64,000 bases of DNA from UBA4656 sp002405525 (GTDB taxonomy: Bacteria > Pseudomonadota > Gammaproteobacteria > Xanthomonadales > Ahniellaceae). The first letter of the stretch is position 1, and every line of letters begins with the position of its first letter. Shown here one piece after another: positions 33,433 through 46,628 of this stretch. The position numbers and the translations under genes were made by a program. Under the pieces are notes generated by a model. The model was not told the DNA's origin and searched no databases. It was given only the letters and a program-made list of their open reading frames with translations. The stretch covers positions 6,872-70,871 of the forward strand of contig DAIMGT010000012.1 of NCBI GenBank assembly GCA_036723735.1, given 5' to 3'.

Positions 33433-34578
33433 GTGCGCATCGCGCTGGTGGCCGGCGAAGCCTCGGGCGACCTGCTCGGCGCGGACCTGCTCGCCGCCCT
33501 GCGCGAACGCTTTCCGGACGCCACGTTCGGCGGCATCGGCGGCTCCCGGATGCGCGCGGCCGGGCTCGACGCGTGGTGGGACTGCGACGAACTGGCGGTG
33601 ATGGGGCTGGCCGAGGTGCTGCGCCACCTGCCGCGCCTGCTGCGTCTGCGCCGCGACCTGGTGGCGCGGCTGCTCGACGGGCGGCCCGACGTGTATGTCG
33701 GCATCGACGCGCCGGACTTCAACCTCGGCGTCGAGCGCCGGCTGAAGGCGCGCGGCATCCGCACCGTGCACTTCGTCAGCCCCTCGGTCTGGGCCTGGCG
33801 CGAGGGCCGGGCGGCGAAGATCGGCCGCAGCGCCGACCGCGTGCTGTGCCTGTTCCCGATGGAGCCGCCGATCTACGCCCGCCACCGCGTGGACGCGCGC
33901 TTCGTAGGCCACCCGCTGGCCGACCGCTTCCCGCTCGAACCCGATCGCGCCGCCGCGCGCGCCGCACTGGGCCTGCCGGCCGACGCGCCGGTGCTGGCCG
34001 TGCTGCCGGGCTCGCGGCTGGGCGAGATCGGCCGGCTCGGGACGGTTTTCGCCGACGCCGCGGCGCGCGTCGCGGCCGAGGTGCCGGGCCTGATGGCCGT
34101 CGCACCCATGGCCAGCGCCGCCTGCCGTGCGGCTTTCGCGCCGACCGCCGCGGCGTCGATGCCCGCGCTGCGCCTGCTCGACGGCTGCGCGCACGAGGCG
34201 ATGGTGGCTGCCGACGTGGTGCTGCTGGCCTCCGGCACCGCCGCGCTGGAGGGCATGCTGGCGAAAAGGCCGATGGTGATCGGCTACCGCATCGCACCGC
34301 TCACGCACTGGCTCGTGCGCAGCTTCGGCCTGATGCGGACCGACCGCTATGCGCTGCCCAATGTGCTGGCCGGCGAGGAGCTGGCGCCGGAACTGATGCA
34401 GGACGAATGCACTTCGGACCGCCTCGCCGCCGCCGTGCTGCGCTGGTTCCGCGACCCGGCGGCGGCGGCAGCGCTGGCGCCGCGCTATCGCGAACTGCAC
34501 CTCGACCTGCGCCGCGGCGCCGCGCGCGCGGCGGCGGCGGAGATCGCGGACCTGCTGGCCGCGCCCGGCGCCGCATGA
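33433..34578 (+). CDS. lpxB: Lipid-A-disaccharide synthase
   Basis: LpxB, a GT-B glycosyltransferase, joins UDP-2,3-diacylglucosamine and lipid X. It starts [17 protein letters not shown], has [17 protein letters not shown] (about residue 115) and [10 protein letters not shown], and ends after a long C-terminal helical region. I prefer the GTG at 33433 (GAGG six bases upstream, 381 residues); a TTG at 33421 overlapping the lpxA stop would give 385. The stop overlaps rnhB as ATGA. Confidence 0.95.
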   Translation: MRIALVAGEASGDLLGADLLAALRERFPDATFGGIGGSRMRAAGLDAWWDCDELAVMGLAEVLRHLPRLLRLRRDLVARLLDGRPDVYVGIDAPDFNLGVERRLKARGIRTVHFVSPSVWAWREGRAAKIGRSADRVLCLFPMEPPIYARHRVDARFVGHPLADRFPLEPDRAAARAALGLPADAPVLAVLPGSRLGEIGRLGTVFADAAARVAAEVPGLMAVAPMASAACRAAFAPTAAASMPALRLLDGCAHEAMVAADVVLLASGTAALEGMLAKRPMVIGYRIAPLTHWLVRSFGLMRTDRYALPNVLAGEELAPELMQDECTSDRLAAAVLRWFRDPAAAAALAPRYRELHLDLRRGAARAAAAEIADLLAAPGAA

Positions 34579-35189
34579 GGCGCGCCCGGCCCGCCCTGCC
34601 GGACGGCCTGCGCGTCGCCGGTGTCGACGAGGCCGGCCGCGGCCCGCTGGCGGGCCCGGTGGTGGTCGCCGCCGTGATCCTCGACCCCGCGCGGCCGATC
34701 GCGGGCCTCGCGGACTCCAAGGTGCTCGCCGAAGCCGCGCGCGAACGGCTGTCCGACCAGATCGTGGCCCACGCGCTGGCCCACGCCGTCGTGGTGGGCG
34801 AGGCCGCCGAGATCGACCGCTTGAACATCCTGCAGGCGACCCTGGCCGGCATGGCGCGCGCCCTCCGTGGGCTCGCTCCCGCCGCCGACCACGCCCTGGT
34901 CGACGGTAACCGGCTGCCGAAGGACCTGCCCTGCCCCGCCACCGCGATCGTCGACGGGGACGCGCTGCAGCCGGCCATCTCCGCCGCCTCGATCCTGGCC
35001 AAGGTCGCCCGCGATCGCCTGATGGTGGCGCTGGACATCCGCTTCCCCGGTTACAGCTTCGCCGCGCACAAGGGCTATCCGACCCCCGAGCACCTCGCGG
35101 CACTCGGGCGGCTGGGGCCCTGCCCCGCGCACCGGCGATCGTTCGCCCCGGTCCGGCGACTGCTGGCGCCCGGCCTGTTCGACGCATGA
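34575..35189 (+). CDS. rnhB: Ribonuclease HII
   Basis: RNase HII cuts RNA in RNA-DNA hybrids and excises single ribonucleotides. The 204-residue protein has [14 protein letters not shown] with catalytic Asp18 and Glu19, ALVDGNRLP, and [15 protein letters not shown] at 34575 overlaps lpxB. In most relatives dnaE follows directly; here a 7.5-kb accessory block intervenes. Confidence 0.97.
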   Translation: MRRARPALPDGLRVAGVDEAGRGPLAGPVVVAAVILDPARPIAGLADSKVLAEAARERLSDQIVAHALAHAVVVGEAAEIDRLNILQATLAGMARALRGLAPAADHALVDGNRLPKDLPCPATAIVDGDALQPAISAASILAKVARDRLMVALDIRFPGYSFAAHKGYPTPEHLAALGRLGPCPAHRRSFAPVRRLLAPGLFDA

Positions 35190-35269
35190 GCCGGCGCATG
35201 AGGGAATTCCTGGTCCTTTCCCGATAAGCGTGCGAGGCCCCCATTCCGGGGGTGCCGAGGGACCAAGCC

Positions 35270-38200
35270 ATGCAACGCCCGTTCATCGCCGCACTTTCCC
35301 TGGCCGCAGCCTTCGCGGCCGGCGCGGCAGCCGCCAAGGACAGACCCGATCCGTTCCAGGTCAAGGGCTCCACCGGCATCGACTGCCTCGGGACACCCTT
35401 CGGCAAACGGATCTCGCTCGGCCGCGATCAGGAGCCGATCCTGATCCGCCGCCAGACCAACGGTACCGCGGCCAACTTCCAGCTGGCCGGCCTGTCGCTC
35501 GCCCAGGAACGCCAGGGTGCGCTCGATGGTGTGCTGGCCTCGGCCACGCGCATGGCGTCGGCGAACACGGACCTGGACGGCGACGGACGCGACGAACTGG
35601 TCGTGGTCGCCGGGCGCAGCAACGGCGCGATCGGCGTGCGCACCGTCCGCCGCAGCGCGACCACGGCCGGCGCCAACGACCAGTTCGGCGGATGGGAGTG
35701 GACCAGCAACCAAGGCAGTGCCCTGCTCGACCTGCAGGTTGCCTCGGCGGATCTCGACGGCAGCACCGACGGTCGCCGCGAAATCGTGGTCGCCGCGCGC
35801 TAGGCCAACAACGTGGTCCGGGTCATCGCCCTGTCGGGCGACGCCAACGGCAACATCGCGCAGGCAAGCAACGCCGCGCTCGGCACCTGGATCCTCCCGG
35901 CGGCCGAGTTCAACGGGACGGCCAACGTGCGGCTTGCCGCCGCCGATGTGTTGCTCGAGGGTCGGGACCAGGTCGTGCTCGTGAGCACCCGCAGCCAGCC
36001 GGTGTCCACCTACGCATGGATCGTCGTCCGCGCGGCGGGCAGCGCGACGGGGACCAACCCGGCGATGACGCTCACCCATCGCACTTTCCTGGACACGCGC
36101 GTCTCGCCGCCCAACGAGGTTGCGGATCTCCAGCTGCATGCCGGCGACCTCGGCGGCAGCGCGGCGGCCGAACTGCTGATCCATGCCACGCCGCAGGACC
36201 CGAAGGGCACGCTGGGACCGGTCTCCCAGGCGCTGCGCTTCTTCACCACCACCCGCGGCAGCGCGAACCAGATCACCGATTTCGCGCTGCAGGCGCCTCC
36301 GAACGCCAATACCGTCCCCAACAGCGGCGAGCGTTTCGTGGCGGTCGCGATGGGCGAGGTCGACCGTCGGCCGGATCTGGAGTTCGTCGTTGCGCGGCAA
36401 CTTCAGAACACCCCGACCATGCGCATCGAGGTCTTCAAGGCCCTTTTCAACGCCCAGGGCTTCCCGATCGGCGTCGCGCCCGCGACGCCGGCCATCGTGG
36501 CAGACGTCGTGCTCCCGGTCGGCGACGACCGCCTCGAGCGCGCCCAGTTCGACCTCGCCGTCGGCGATGCCGACGGGGACAGCATCGGCGACGTCGTTCT
36601 TGCGGTGCGCGACAGAGTCACGGCGTCCGGCAGCGCCGTGCTCACGCGGGTACGGCGCTTCGCCATGCAGCGTCCGGCAGACCCCAACGCCTTTCCCAAC
36701 CCCGCGAGCTTCCAGTTGCGCAACACCTTCGACTTCCCGACCAGCTTCGGCGACACCAACGAACTGCAACTGCGACTGGCCGACTGGGACCGGGACAGCG
36801 TGCTGGCCGACCTCGGCACGACCTGTCGCCGCGTGCGCGAGCCGCTGGTGCGCTCGGTGGTCAAGCTGCCGCCGTACTGGGAGCGACTGCAGGCCAACAG
36901 CAGCGGCTTTCTCGCCACCATCGGCAAGACCCGCACCACCGGGTCGACGCAGGAGCAGCGCTTCGACACCTTCAGCTCGCACGACGTATCGGCCTACCTC
37001 GGCGTGTCGGTCGGCGGCGACATCCTCGGCATCGGCGCCAAGGCGGCGGCCAAGGCGACGGCCGGCTACAACTATGGGTCGCGGCGCGGCGAACTGCGCG
37101 GCAGCGAAGCGACCACCACCACCGGCGAATCGCAGCAACAGGACCGCGGAGAAGGCCTGGTGGTGGTCGAAGAGAACACCTTCGACTGCTACGACTACCA
37201 GGTCCTGCGCGACGGCGTGGCCGACGGCGGCAGCGACGTGCGCGCCTGCGAGTTGATCCGCCGCGGCGCGAACAACGACCAGCTGCGCAGCTTCACGGCC
37301 ACCGACCTGCAGACCTGGGACACCTTCACCGGCGCGGGAAGCGGCGTGGGGGGCCCACCTTCGCAGTGGATGCCGCTGCAACCGGACTGGGCCAGCATCG
37401 CGCTGTTCCGCAACGCCACGGTGAACTTCGCCCCGGCGTCCGGCACGCAGACGGGCAACGTGACCGACGGCCAGTTCGGTGCCGGCCTGATGTCGCCAGT
37501 CGACGCGACCGCGCCCTTCGTGCAGATCGACCTTGGCGAGACGCGGGACATCACCAGCATCCGCGTGTTCCCGCTCACGGGCCAGGCCGCCACGCTCGAC
37601 GGATTTCGCCTGCATGCCTCGGAGACTGCGTTCGCGGGCGATGCGCCCCCATCGGGGCCTGGCGTGACCGCGATCGAGCCCGACCCGCTGTCGCGCAACG
37701 GCGTGGACCGCTGGAACATCCGCACCCGCGGCAACCTGGCCAGCGGCTTCGCCCCCCTTCGCGCACGCTACGTCCGCCTGCAGCGCCCCGGCACCGCGAC
37801 CGTTCGCGTGGCCGAGATCCAGGTATTCGGCGACGTGCACAAGGACCCGCCCGATTACCCGCAGTCGGTGACCGACCCCGTGCGCAACGACGGTCGCTTC
37901 CGCGCGCGCGTGGCCAATCGCCGGGGGTCGCCCGCGCGCTACGTGTGCATCGACGTCCGCGGCGATCTGCTGTGGACCGGCGCGCCGGTGGACACGTCGA
38001 CCGACCCCTTCGATGCCAAGTTCAACTGTGCGGCGACCCAGCTCGCGCCGCCGCCGGCGCCCGGGCAACTGCCGGGCGCACCGTTCCTGACTTCGATCTG
38101 GAGCAGCGTCACGATCGGCGGCACCGGCATCAACGCCTGGGACCTCGCCGATTCCACCACCAATACCGTCGGCTCGAACAACTCGATCTCGCACTCGACC

Positions 38201-38575
38201 CGCGTCGGCGCCGAACTCGACTTCGAGGCCGGCGTCATCGTGCAGGCGGTCGGCGGCGGCGCCTACGAGTACTCGACCGGCGTGACCGAGGAGAACTCGA
38301 CCACCATGTACTGGGGCCAGGGCTTGATGTACGCGGGCGCGGTGGGCGGTTTCCCCGCCGGCTCGAACCTCAACTGCGAGTATCGCACGCAGCCCTATGC
38401 GTACCGCGCCAGCGAGCGCTCGAACGTCGGTTACGAGCACCAGTTCACGGTGGTCGACTACGTGGTGCGTGACCTCACGTGGAGCCGGCTGGGACCAGTT
38501 CTCCCACCGCAGGATTGCTTCCCCGTGCGTTCGGACCTCATCTTCCGCGGCGACTTCGAGTCCCCGTCGCCCTGA
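35270..38575 (+). pseudogene. FG-GAP/discoidin-like exported protein interrupted by an in-frame TAG
   Basis: One continuous frame of 1,102 codons, interrupted only by a TAG at 35801-35803 (codon 178); both halves share the frame and similar repeats, so this was one gene. It starts MQRPFIA at 35270 with GAGG upstream and a signal peptide (cleavage near residue 28). FG-GAP-like units appear at NTDLDGDGRDELVVV, SADLDGS, and DLAVGDADGDSIGDVV (to about nt 36800). A Gly/Ala-rich segment follows (36980-37200), then a discoidin-like domain (about 37430-37830) and a second Gly-rich segment (38150-38400). The C-terminus is DLIFRGDFESPSP. If the TAG is real, the N-terminal product is 177 residues. No enzyme function can be assigned. 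Confidence 0.75.
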
Positions 38576-38586
38576 TTCCAGCCGCC

Positions 38587-38614
38587 GGCCTGGCGGGACG
38601 CATCCTGCCAGGCC
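38587..38614 (+). terminator. Stem-loop after the FG-GAP gene, possible terminator
   Basis: A 12-bp stem (38587-38598 with 38603-38614, one G-T pair) closes a 4-base loop, 11 bases after the stop codon. It has no following T-run, so intrinsic termination is uncertain. Confidence 0.45.
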
Positions 38615-38852
38615 CCGGCGCCGGGCGATCCTGCCGGCAGCGCAGCAGCACATCGCGCGAGGGCTGGGCTCCGGCAGGCTTCGATCGCGCGGCCGTCGCC
38701 GCGGGCGCCTCGCCAGCCGCGACCTCCGGGGCCGGATCCCACGGGCCCGCATCGCAGTCCACGCGAACTTCGCCGACGGCGAGGCGTCGTGCGCGCGCAA
38801 ACGCGCCCCCGCGGCTGCGGCAGGGAACCGCCGCAGCGTCCGAAGGCTCAGC
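38615..38852. other. Gene-free stretch upstream of repeat copy 1
   Basis: Part of the 425-base region between convergent genes. I see no conserved coding sequence here; open frames on either strand are short and compositionally biased. Confidence 0.5.
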
Positions 38853-39003
38853 GCCTTCAAGACAACCCGCATCCTGTGGGTTTCTCCAGTCGCGAGTCCG
38901 GCACAGGCCCGGACTCGCTCGTGCGAATCACGCACTCGCGTGCATGACCCGCGCGCGGGCAACCCATGGCCTGGTCGAAAAGCTGTTTCTTTGCAGCCTG
39001 TCA
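38853..39003. repeat. Structured interspersed repeat, copy 1
   Basis: About 150 bp, recognisably the same as the copies at 46335 and 46710. It contains a perfect 10-bp hairpin (GCGAGTCCGG with CCGGACTCGC), the palindrome CCCGCGCGCGGG, and ends GCAGCCTGTCA, where the final TCA is the complement of the VIT gene stop codon. On the plus strand the left end (ACCCGCA-TCC-TGTGGGT then TTCTCC) resembles an intrinsic terminator. It lies between two convergent genes. Confidence 0.85.
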
Positions 39004-39690
39004 GGCCACCACGCCGAACAGGCCGCCGACCGCCGCGGTCGCGGCCATCGCCAGCGCGCCCCAGAAGGTCACGCGCGCCGCGCCGCGGATCGCGCCGGCG
39101 CCGCCGACCCAGGCCGCCAGCCCCCCCAGCGCGGCGAGACAGGCCAGCGACGATCCCGCCACCACGGCCGATAGCATCGAAGCCGGCGACCCCCAGGCCG
39201 CCGCCAGCGGCAAGGCGGCGCCCCCGGCGAAGGTCGCCGCCGAGGCGAGCGCGGCCTGCACCGGGCGCGCGACCTGCAGTTCGGAACGCCCCAGTTCATC
39301 GCGCGCGTGCGCGCCGAGCGCGTCGTGCACGGTCAGCTGCACGGCGACCTGGCGCGCCAGCGTGGGATCGAGCCCGCGCCGAGTCCAGATGCCGGTGAGT
39401 TCGTCGAGCTCGGAGGCCGGATCGGCGGCCAGTTCGCGCCGCTCGCGCTCGAGGTCCGCGCTTTCGGTGTCCGACTGCGAGCTGACCGAGACATACTCGC
39501 CGGCGGCCATCGACATCGCGCCGGCCACCAGCCCGGCGACCCCGGCGACCAGGATCGCCTGCGAACCGGCACCCGATGCCGCGACGCCGAGCACCAGGCT
39601 CGCGGTCGACACGATGCCATCGTTGGCGCCCATCACCGCCGCGCGCAGCCAGCCGATGTGCTCCGTACGGTGCCGTTCACGGTGCAGCAT
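39001..39690 (-). CDS. VIT/CCC1-family metal transporter
   Basis: A 229-residue membrane protein of the VIT1/CCC1 family, which moves Fe2+ or Mn2+ across membranes. Typical segments are HRTEHIGWLRAAVMGANDGI, GLVAGAMSMAAGEYVSVSSQ and the cytosolic RERRELAADPASELDEL metal-binding helices, with about five membrane helices. ATG at 39690 with GGGAG upstream. The stop codon is the edge of repeat copy 1. The direction of transport and metal are not determined by the sequence. Confidence 0.92.
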   Translation of the reverse strand: MLHRERHRTEHIGWLRAAVMGANDGIVSTASLVLGVAASGAGSQAILVAGVAGLVAGAMSMAAGEYVSVSSQSDTESADLERERRELAADPASELDELTGIWTRRGLDPTLARQVAVQLTVHDALGAHARDELGRSELQVARPVQAALASAATFAGGAALPLAAAWGSPASMLSAVVAGSSLACLAALGGLAAWVGGAGAIRGAARVTFWGALAMAATAAVGGLFGVVA

Positions 39691-39996
39691 CGGTCGCTCC
39701 CGGGGTGTGCGCGCTCGGAGATCGTAGCGCGGACGCCACCGCGACACGACACACGCGCCACCGGCGACCCGACGCATCGCCGTGAACGTGGCGGCCGCCG
39801 CCCGCCATACCGGGCGGCGGCAGCGCATCGCAGGGTGGGCTTCGGCTGCGCGCGAGGTCGCCGATGCACAGGTGCCGAAAGCCACAGTGACAGCCGGCAC
39901 AGGCCACCCGCGCGCGGTGTGCCTATCGTGGCGCCCGTGATCGCGTGCCGGAGCCCCGCGATCGACCCCGCCCATCGCACCCCACCGGAGAGCAGC
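39691..39996. other. Divergent intergenic region with a strong hairpin
   Basis: A 306-base region between the divergent VIT and Asp-box lipoprotein genes. It carries a perfect 11-bp stem, GCCGCCGCCCG (39794-39804) with CGGGCGGCGGC (39811-39821), loop CCATAC. No convincing -35/-10 pair was found for either gene. Confidence 0.5.
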
Positions 39997-42639
39997 ATGA
40001 ACCGCCGCCTGACCCGCGCCGCCCTTGCCGGCGCCATCGCGCTCGCGTTGTCCGCCTGCGCGACGCGCGAAGCCCGCATCGCCATTCCCTCGGGCGCGCA
40101 CGCGCCGGACGTGTCGGCGATGCGCGCCAAGACCAAGAAGCGTTACGACAAGCCTGCCGAGGCGGCGCGCTACTTCGTGCAGATGCGCGCCCCGCAGGGC
40201 GAAACCTCGCTCGATGTCGCGCTGTGGACCGCTGCCGAACGCGAAGCCGCCGGGATGTCGTGGATGAACAGCGCCACGTTGGCCGTCAGCGGCCCCGCGC
40301 AGCGCTCGGCGATCGGCCAGCTGTCGACGTGGCAGCAGCTCGGGCCTGGCAACATCGGCGGGCGCACCCGGGTGATCCTGTTCGAGCCGGGGCGGGCCTC
40401 CACCATGTACATCGCCGGCGTGGCCGGCGGGCTGTGGAAGTCCACCAACGCGGGGGCCAACTGGGTGCCGCTGAGCGATCTGGCGCCCAACATCGCGGTC
40501 AATTCGGGCGTGATCGACCGCAGCAATCCGTCGCGCCTGTGGATCGGCACCGGCGAGGGCTACTTCAACGGCGATGCCGTGCGCGGCGCTGGCATCTTCG
40601 TGTCGACCAACGGCGGACTCGATTTCACGCAACTGCCGTCGACCGCCCCGTCCGCGACCAACATCAACTTCCTGTTCGTCAATGACCTCGCACAGAGCCC
40701 GAGCAACCCGCAGGGCCTGTACGCGGCAACCAACACCGGCCTGTGGCGCTCCACCGACGGCGGCGCCAACTGGACCCAGGCGATCAATGCCGGCGCATCG
40801 ACCGTCGGCGGCAGCCCGGCGACCCATTTCGGAGGCTGCTACGACATCTCCGTGCGACCGGGCAGCGCCAGCGCCGACGATGTGCTCGTCAGTTGCGGCT
40901 CCTTTGCAATCAACCCGACCGACCTCGGCGCGGTCTACCGCAACACCGACGCACTCGGCGGCGGGGCCTGGACCGCGACGCTCGGATCACCGGACCAGGC
41001 GCGAACCACGCTGGCCCATGCGCCGAGCAACCCTCAGGTGGTCTATGCGCTGGCAGCCAGCAACGTGCCCGGCAACACGGCCGACGGCCTGCTTGCCGTT
41101 TACCGCTCCAACGATGGCGGCACCACGTGGCAGGTCCGTCGCAGCAACGATGGCAGCAACGCCAACAGCAACATGCTGCTCACCAACGCGGTGATCGCGC
41201 GCCTGGAGGAGTGCGGGTTCGCGCCCCCGGGATCGAATCAGTTCATCAGCCAGGGCTGGTATGACAACGCGATCGCGGTCGATCCGACCAATCCCGACCG
41301 TGTGTGGGCCGGCGGCATCGACCTGTTCCGCTCCGACGACGGCGGCCAGACCTGGGGCAACGCATCGTACTGGTGGTTCCCGGCCAACGACCCGAACTAC
41401 GCGCACGCCGACCATCACGCGATCGCGTTCCATCCGGATTACAACGGGACGAGCAACCGCACGGTCTACACCGCCAACGACGGCGGCCTGCAGCGCAGCG
41501 ACAACGCCACGGCGGCGGTCGGAACAGATGCCAGCAACACGCCGGCGAACTCCGTCTGCGGTCAGGCCAACCTGCCCGAAGTGACCTGGACCTCGCTCAA
41601 CAACGGCTATTCGGTGACCCAGTTCTATCACGGCACGGTGTACCCGGATTCGCGCGCCTTCCTCGGCGGCACTCAGGACAACGGCACCCTGCGGCGCCGG
41701 CCGCCGCTGGGCGCCAACCAGTGGCAGGAGATCCTCGGCGGCGACGGTGGCTACGTTGCGGTATCGCCGGCGAACACGCAGGTGGTCTATGCCACCAACT
41801 TCGACCTCTCCCTGCAGAAATCCGTGGACGGCGGGCAAACCTTCGAGCTGGCCATCGACGGCATCACCGACAGCGTACTCTTCATCAACCCGTTCGCGAT
41901 GGACCCCAACGCACCGGACACGCTGTGGACCAGTGGCACCCGGCTGTGGCGCACGACCAATGCGGCGGCCAACTGGCCCGCGGCGAGCGCCCCGATCTCC
42001 ACCGCCGCCCCGTTCAACGCCTTCCACCGGATCAGCGCCCAGGCGATCGCCCCGGGCGATTCGAACCTGGTCGTGGTGGGCACCACGCAGGGCCAGCTCC
42101 TGCGCAATGCCTCGGCATCCACCGCCACCGGCACCACGGTGTGGGCCGGCACGCGACCGCGCTCCGGCTTCGTCGGCGACATCGCCTTCAACACCGCCGA
42201 GGCGGGCCTGCCGGCCGACCAGCGCACGGTGGTTGCGGTCTACGCGACGTTCAATCCGCTCTCCAACCCGACCGCCGCGGCGCACGTGTTCCGCAGCACG
42301 GACGGCGGGCAGACCTGGACGGGCATCGGCGGCGCCGGGTCCTCGCGCATTCCCAACGTGCCGGTGCACACCGCGGTGATCGACCCGACGTGGCCCGGTG
42401 GCCAGCGCATCTTCGTCGGCACCGATGTCGGGGTGTTCGTCACCATCGACGGCGGACAGACCTGGCTGCGCGAGAACACCGGCGCGGCCAACACCGTGGT
42501 CGAGGAACTGGTCCTGCAGCGCAACCCGGACAGCGGGGACCTGGAACTGTTCGCCTTCACCCACGGCCGCAGCGTGTACCGCACCACGGTCGCACCGTTC
42601 CCGGACGCGGTGTTCGGCAACGGTTTTGAAGCGCCCTGA
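39997..42639 (+). CDS. Exported Asp-box (BNR/sortilin-like) beta-propeller lipoprotein
   Basis: An 880-residue protein with a lipoprotein signal, lipobox L18-S-A-C21, so probably membrane-anchored. It has repeated Asp-box motifs, including STDGGANW, SNDGGTTW, SDDGGQTW, STDGGQTW and TIDGGQTW, spaced as in sortilin/Vps10-type or sialidase-type beta-propellers. The C-terminus is DAVFGNGFEAP, sharing the F-x-G-x-F-E pattern of the FG-GAP protein upstream. ATG at 39997 with GGAG seven bases upstream. Asp-boxes are structural and do not show catalysis; the function is unknown. Confidence 0.88.
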   Translation: MNRRLTRAALAGAIALALSACATREARIAIPSGAHAPDVSAMRAKTKKRYDKPAEAARYFVQMRAPQGETSLDVALWTAAEREAAGMSWMNSATLAVSGPAQRSAIGQLSTWQQLGPGNIGGRTRVILFEPGRASTMYIAGVAGGLWKSTNAGANWVPLSDLAPNIAVNSGVIDRSNPSRLWIGTGEGYFNGDAVRGAGIFVSTNGGLDFTQLPSTAPSATNINFLFVNDLAQSPSNPQGLYAATNTGLWRSTDGGANWTQAINAGASTVGGSPATHFGGCYDISVRPGSASADDVLVSCGSFAINPTDLGAVYRNTDALGGGAWTATLGSPDQARTTLAHAPSNPQVVYALAASNVPGNTADGLLAVYRSNDGGTTWQVRRSNDGSNANSNMLLTNAVIARLEECGFAPPGSNQFISQGWYDNAIAVDPTNPDRVWAGGIDLFRSDDGGQTWGNASYWWFPANDPNYAHADHHAIAFHPDYNGTSNRTVYTANDGGLQRSDNATAAVGTDASNTPANSVCGQANLPEVTWTSLNNGYSVTQFYHGTVYPDSRAFLGGTQDNGTLRRRPPLGANQWQEILGGDGGYVAVSPANTQVVYATNFDLSLQKSVDGGQTFELAIDGITDSVLFINPFAMDPNAPDTLWTSGTRLWRTTNAAANWPAASAPISTAAPFNAFHRISAQAIAPGDSNLVVVGTTQGQLLRNASASTATGTTVWAGTRPRSGFVGDIAFNTAEAGLPADQRTVVAVYATFNPLSNPTAAAHVFRSTDGGQTWTGIGGAGSSRIPNVPVHTAVIDPTWPGGQRIFVGTDVGVFVTIDGGQTWLRENTGAANTVVEELVLQRNPDSGDLELFAFTHGRSVYRTTVAPFPDAVFGNGFEAP

Positions 42640-42660
42640 TCCACACTCGCTGGGACCCAC

Positions 42661-42691
42661 GGGCCGCGGCGGCGTCGATGCGCCGCGGCCC
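42661..42691 (+). terminator. Stem-loop after the Asp-box lipoprotein gene, possible terminator
   Basis: An 11-bp perfect stem, GGGCCGCGGCG (42661-42671) with CGCCGCGGCCC (42681-42691), loop of nine bases, starts 21 bases after the stop codon. The T-run is absent. Confidence 0.5.
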
Positions 42692-42760
42692 ACGCTGTCA
42701 AGCCTTGCCCGGCATCGGCCCGCGCCGTAAGGTCCCCGGCTGGCCCCGCGCGCCGGCCCC

Positions 42761-46285
<3,525 letters not shown>

Positions 46286-46334
46286 GCCGAACGCCTTCGA
46301 CGGCCCGCCGTCCAGGCTGTTCGCCGCTGCTTTC

Positions 46335-46484
46335 GGAGCCTGCGAACAAACCTGCAGGTTGTGGTCTTTCCAGTCGCGAGCCCGGCACAGGTCCGGACTC
46401 GCTCCCGCGAATCATGCCCTTTCGTGCATGACCCACATGCAGGCCATCAATGGCCTGCCCAAGAGGTGGCCTTACAGCCTCTCA
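46335..46484. repeat. Structured interspersed repeat, copy 2
   Basis: 150 bp between the convergent dnaE and small cysteine-rich genes. It starts GGAGCCTGCGAAC and ends ACAGCCTCTCA, whose TCA is the complement of the stop codon of the minus-strand gene. The central hairpin is GCGAGCCCGG with CCGGACTCGC (one G-T pair). It shares long blocks with copy 3, such as CGGACTCGCTCCCGCGAATC with one change. Confidence 0.88.
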
Positions 46485-46628
46485 GCGCTTGTTCGAGGCG
46501 CCGCGTCCGGCACCCGACCCGGGAGCCGATTCCTTCTTCTGGTCGCCGATCACGCCCTTGAGCGGGCATACGGAGAAGATCGGACACTTGCGGCAGCCGG
46601 CGGTCAGGGCGACGGGGCAAAGGGTCAT
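46482..46628 (-). CDS. Small four-cysteine protein, 48 residues
   Basis: The minus-strand frame from ATG 46628 encodes 48 residues starting MTLCPVALTAGCRKCPIFSV, then CPLKGVIGD and a Gly/Ser/Arg tail. Cysteines at 4, 12, 15 and 21 (C-x7-C-x2-C-x5-C) suggest binding of zinc or an iron-sulfur cluster. A good ribosome-binding site (GAGAGG, six bases) supports expression. I recall similar short MTLCP-type proteins in related bacteria but cannot verify this here. It lies between repeat copies 2 and 3, and its stop codon is inside copy 2. It may be read through from the M14-like gene upstream. The function is unknown. Confidence 0.8.
   Translation of the reverse strand: MTLCPVALTAGCRKCPIFSVCPLKGVIGDQKKESAPGSGAGRGASNKR

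Noticed and set aside
36980..37200. Possible MACPF or aerolysin-like pore-forming domain in the FG-GAP protein
   Set aside because: The Gly-rich alternating pattern is only suggestive; no signature residues were found, so no toxin function is claimed.
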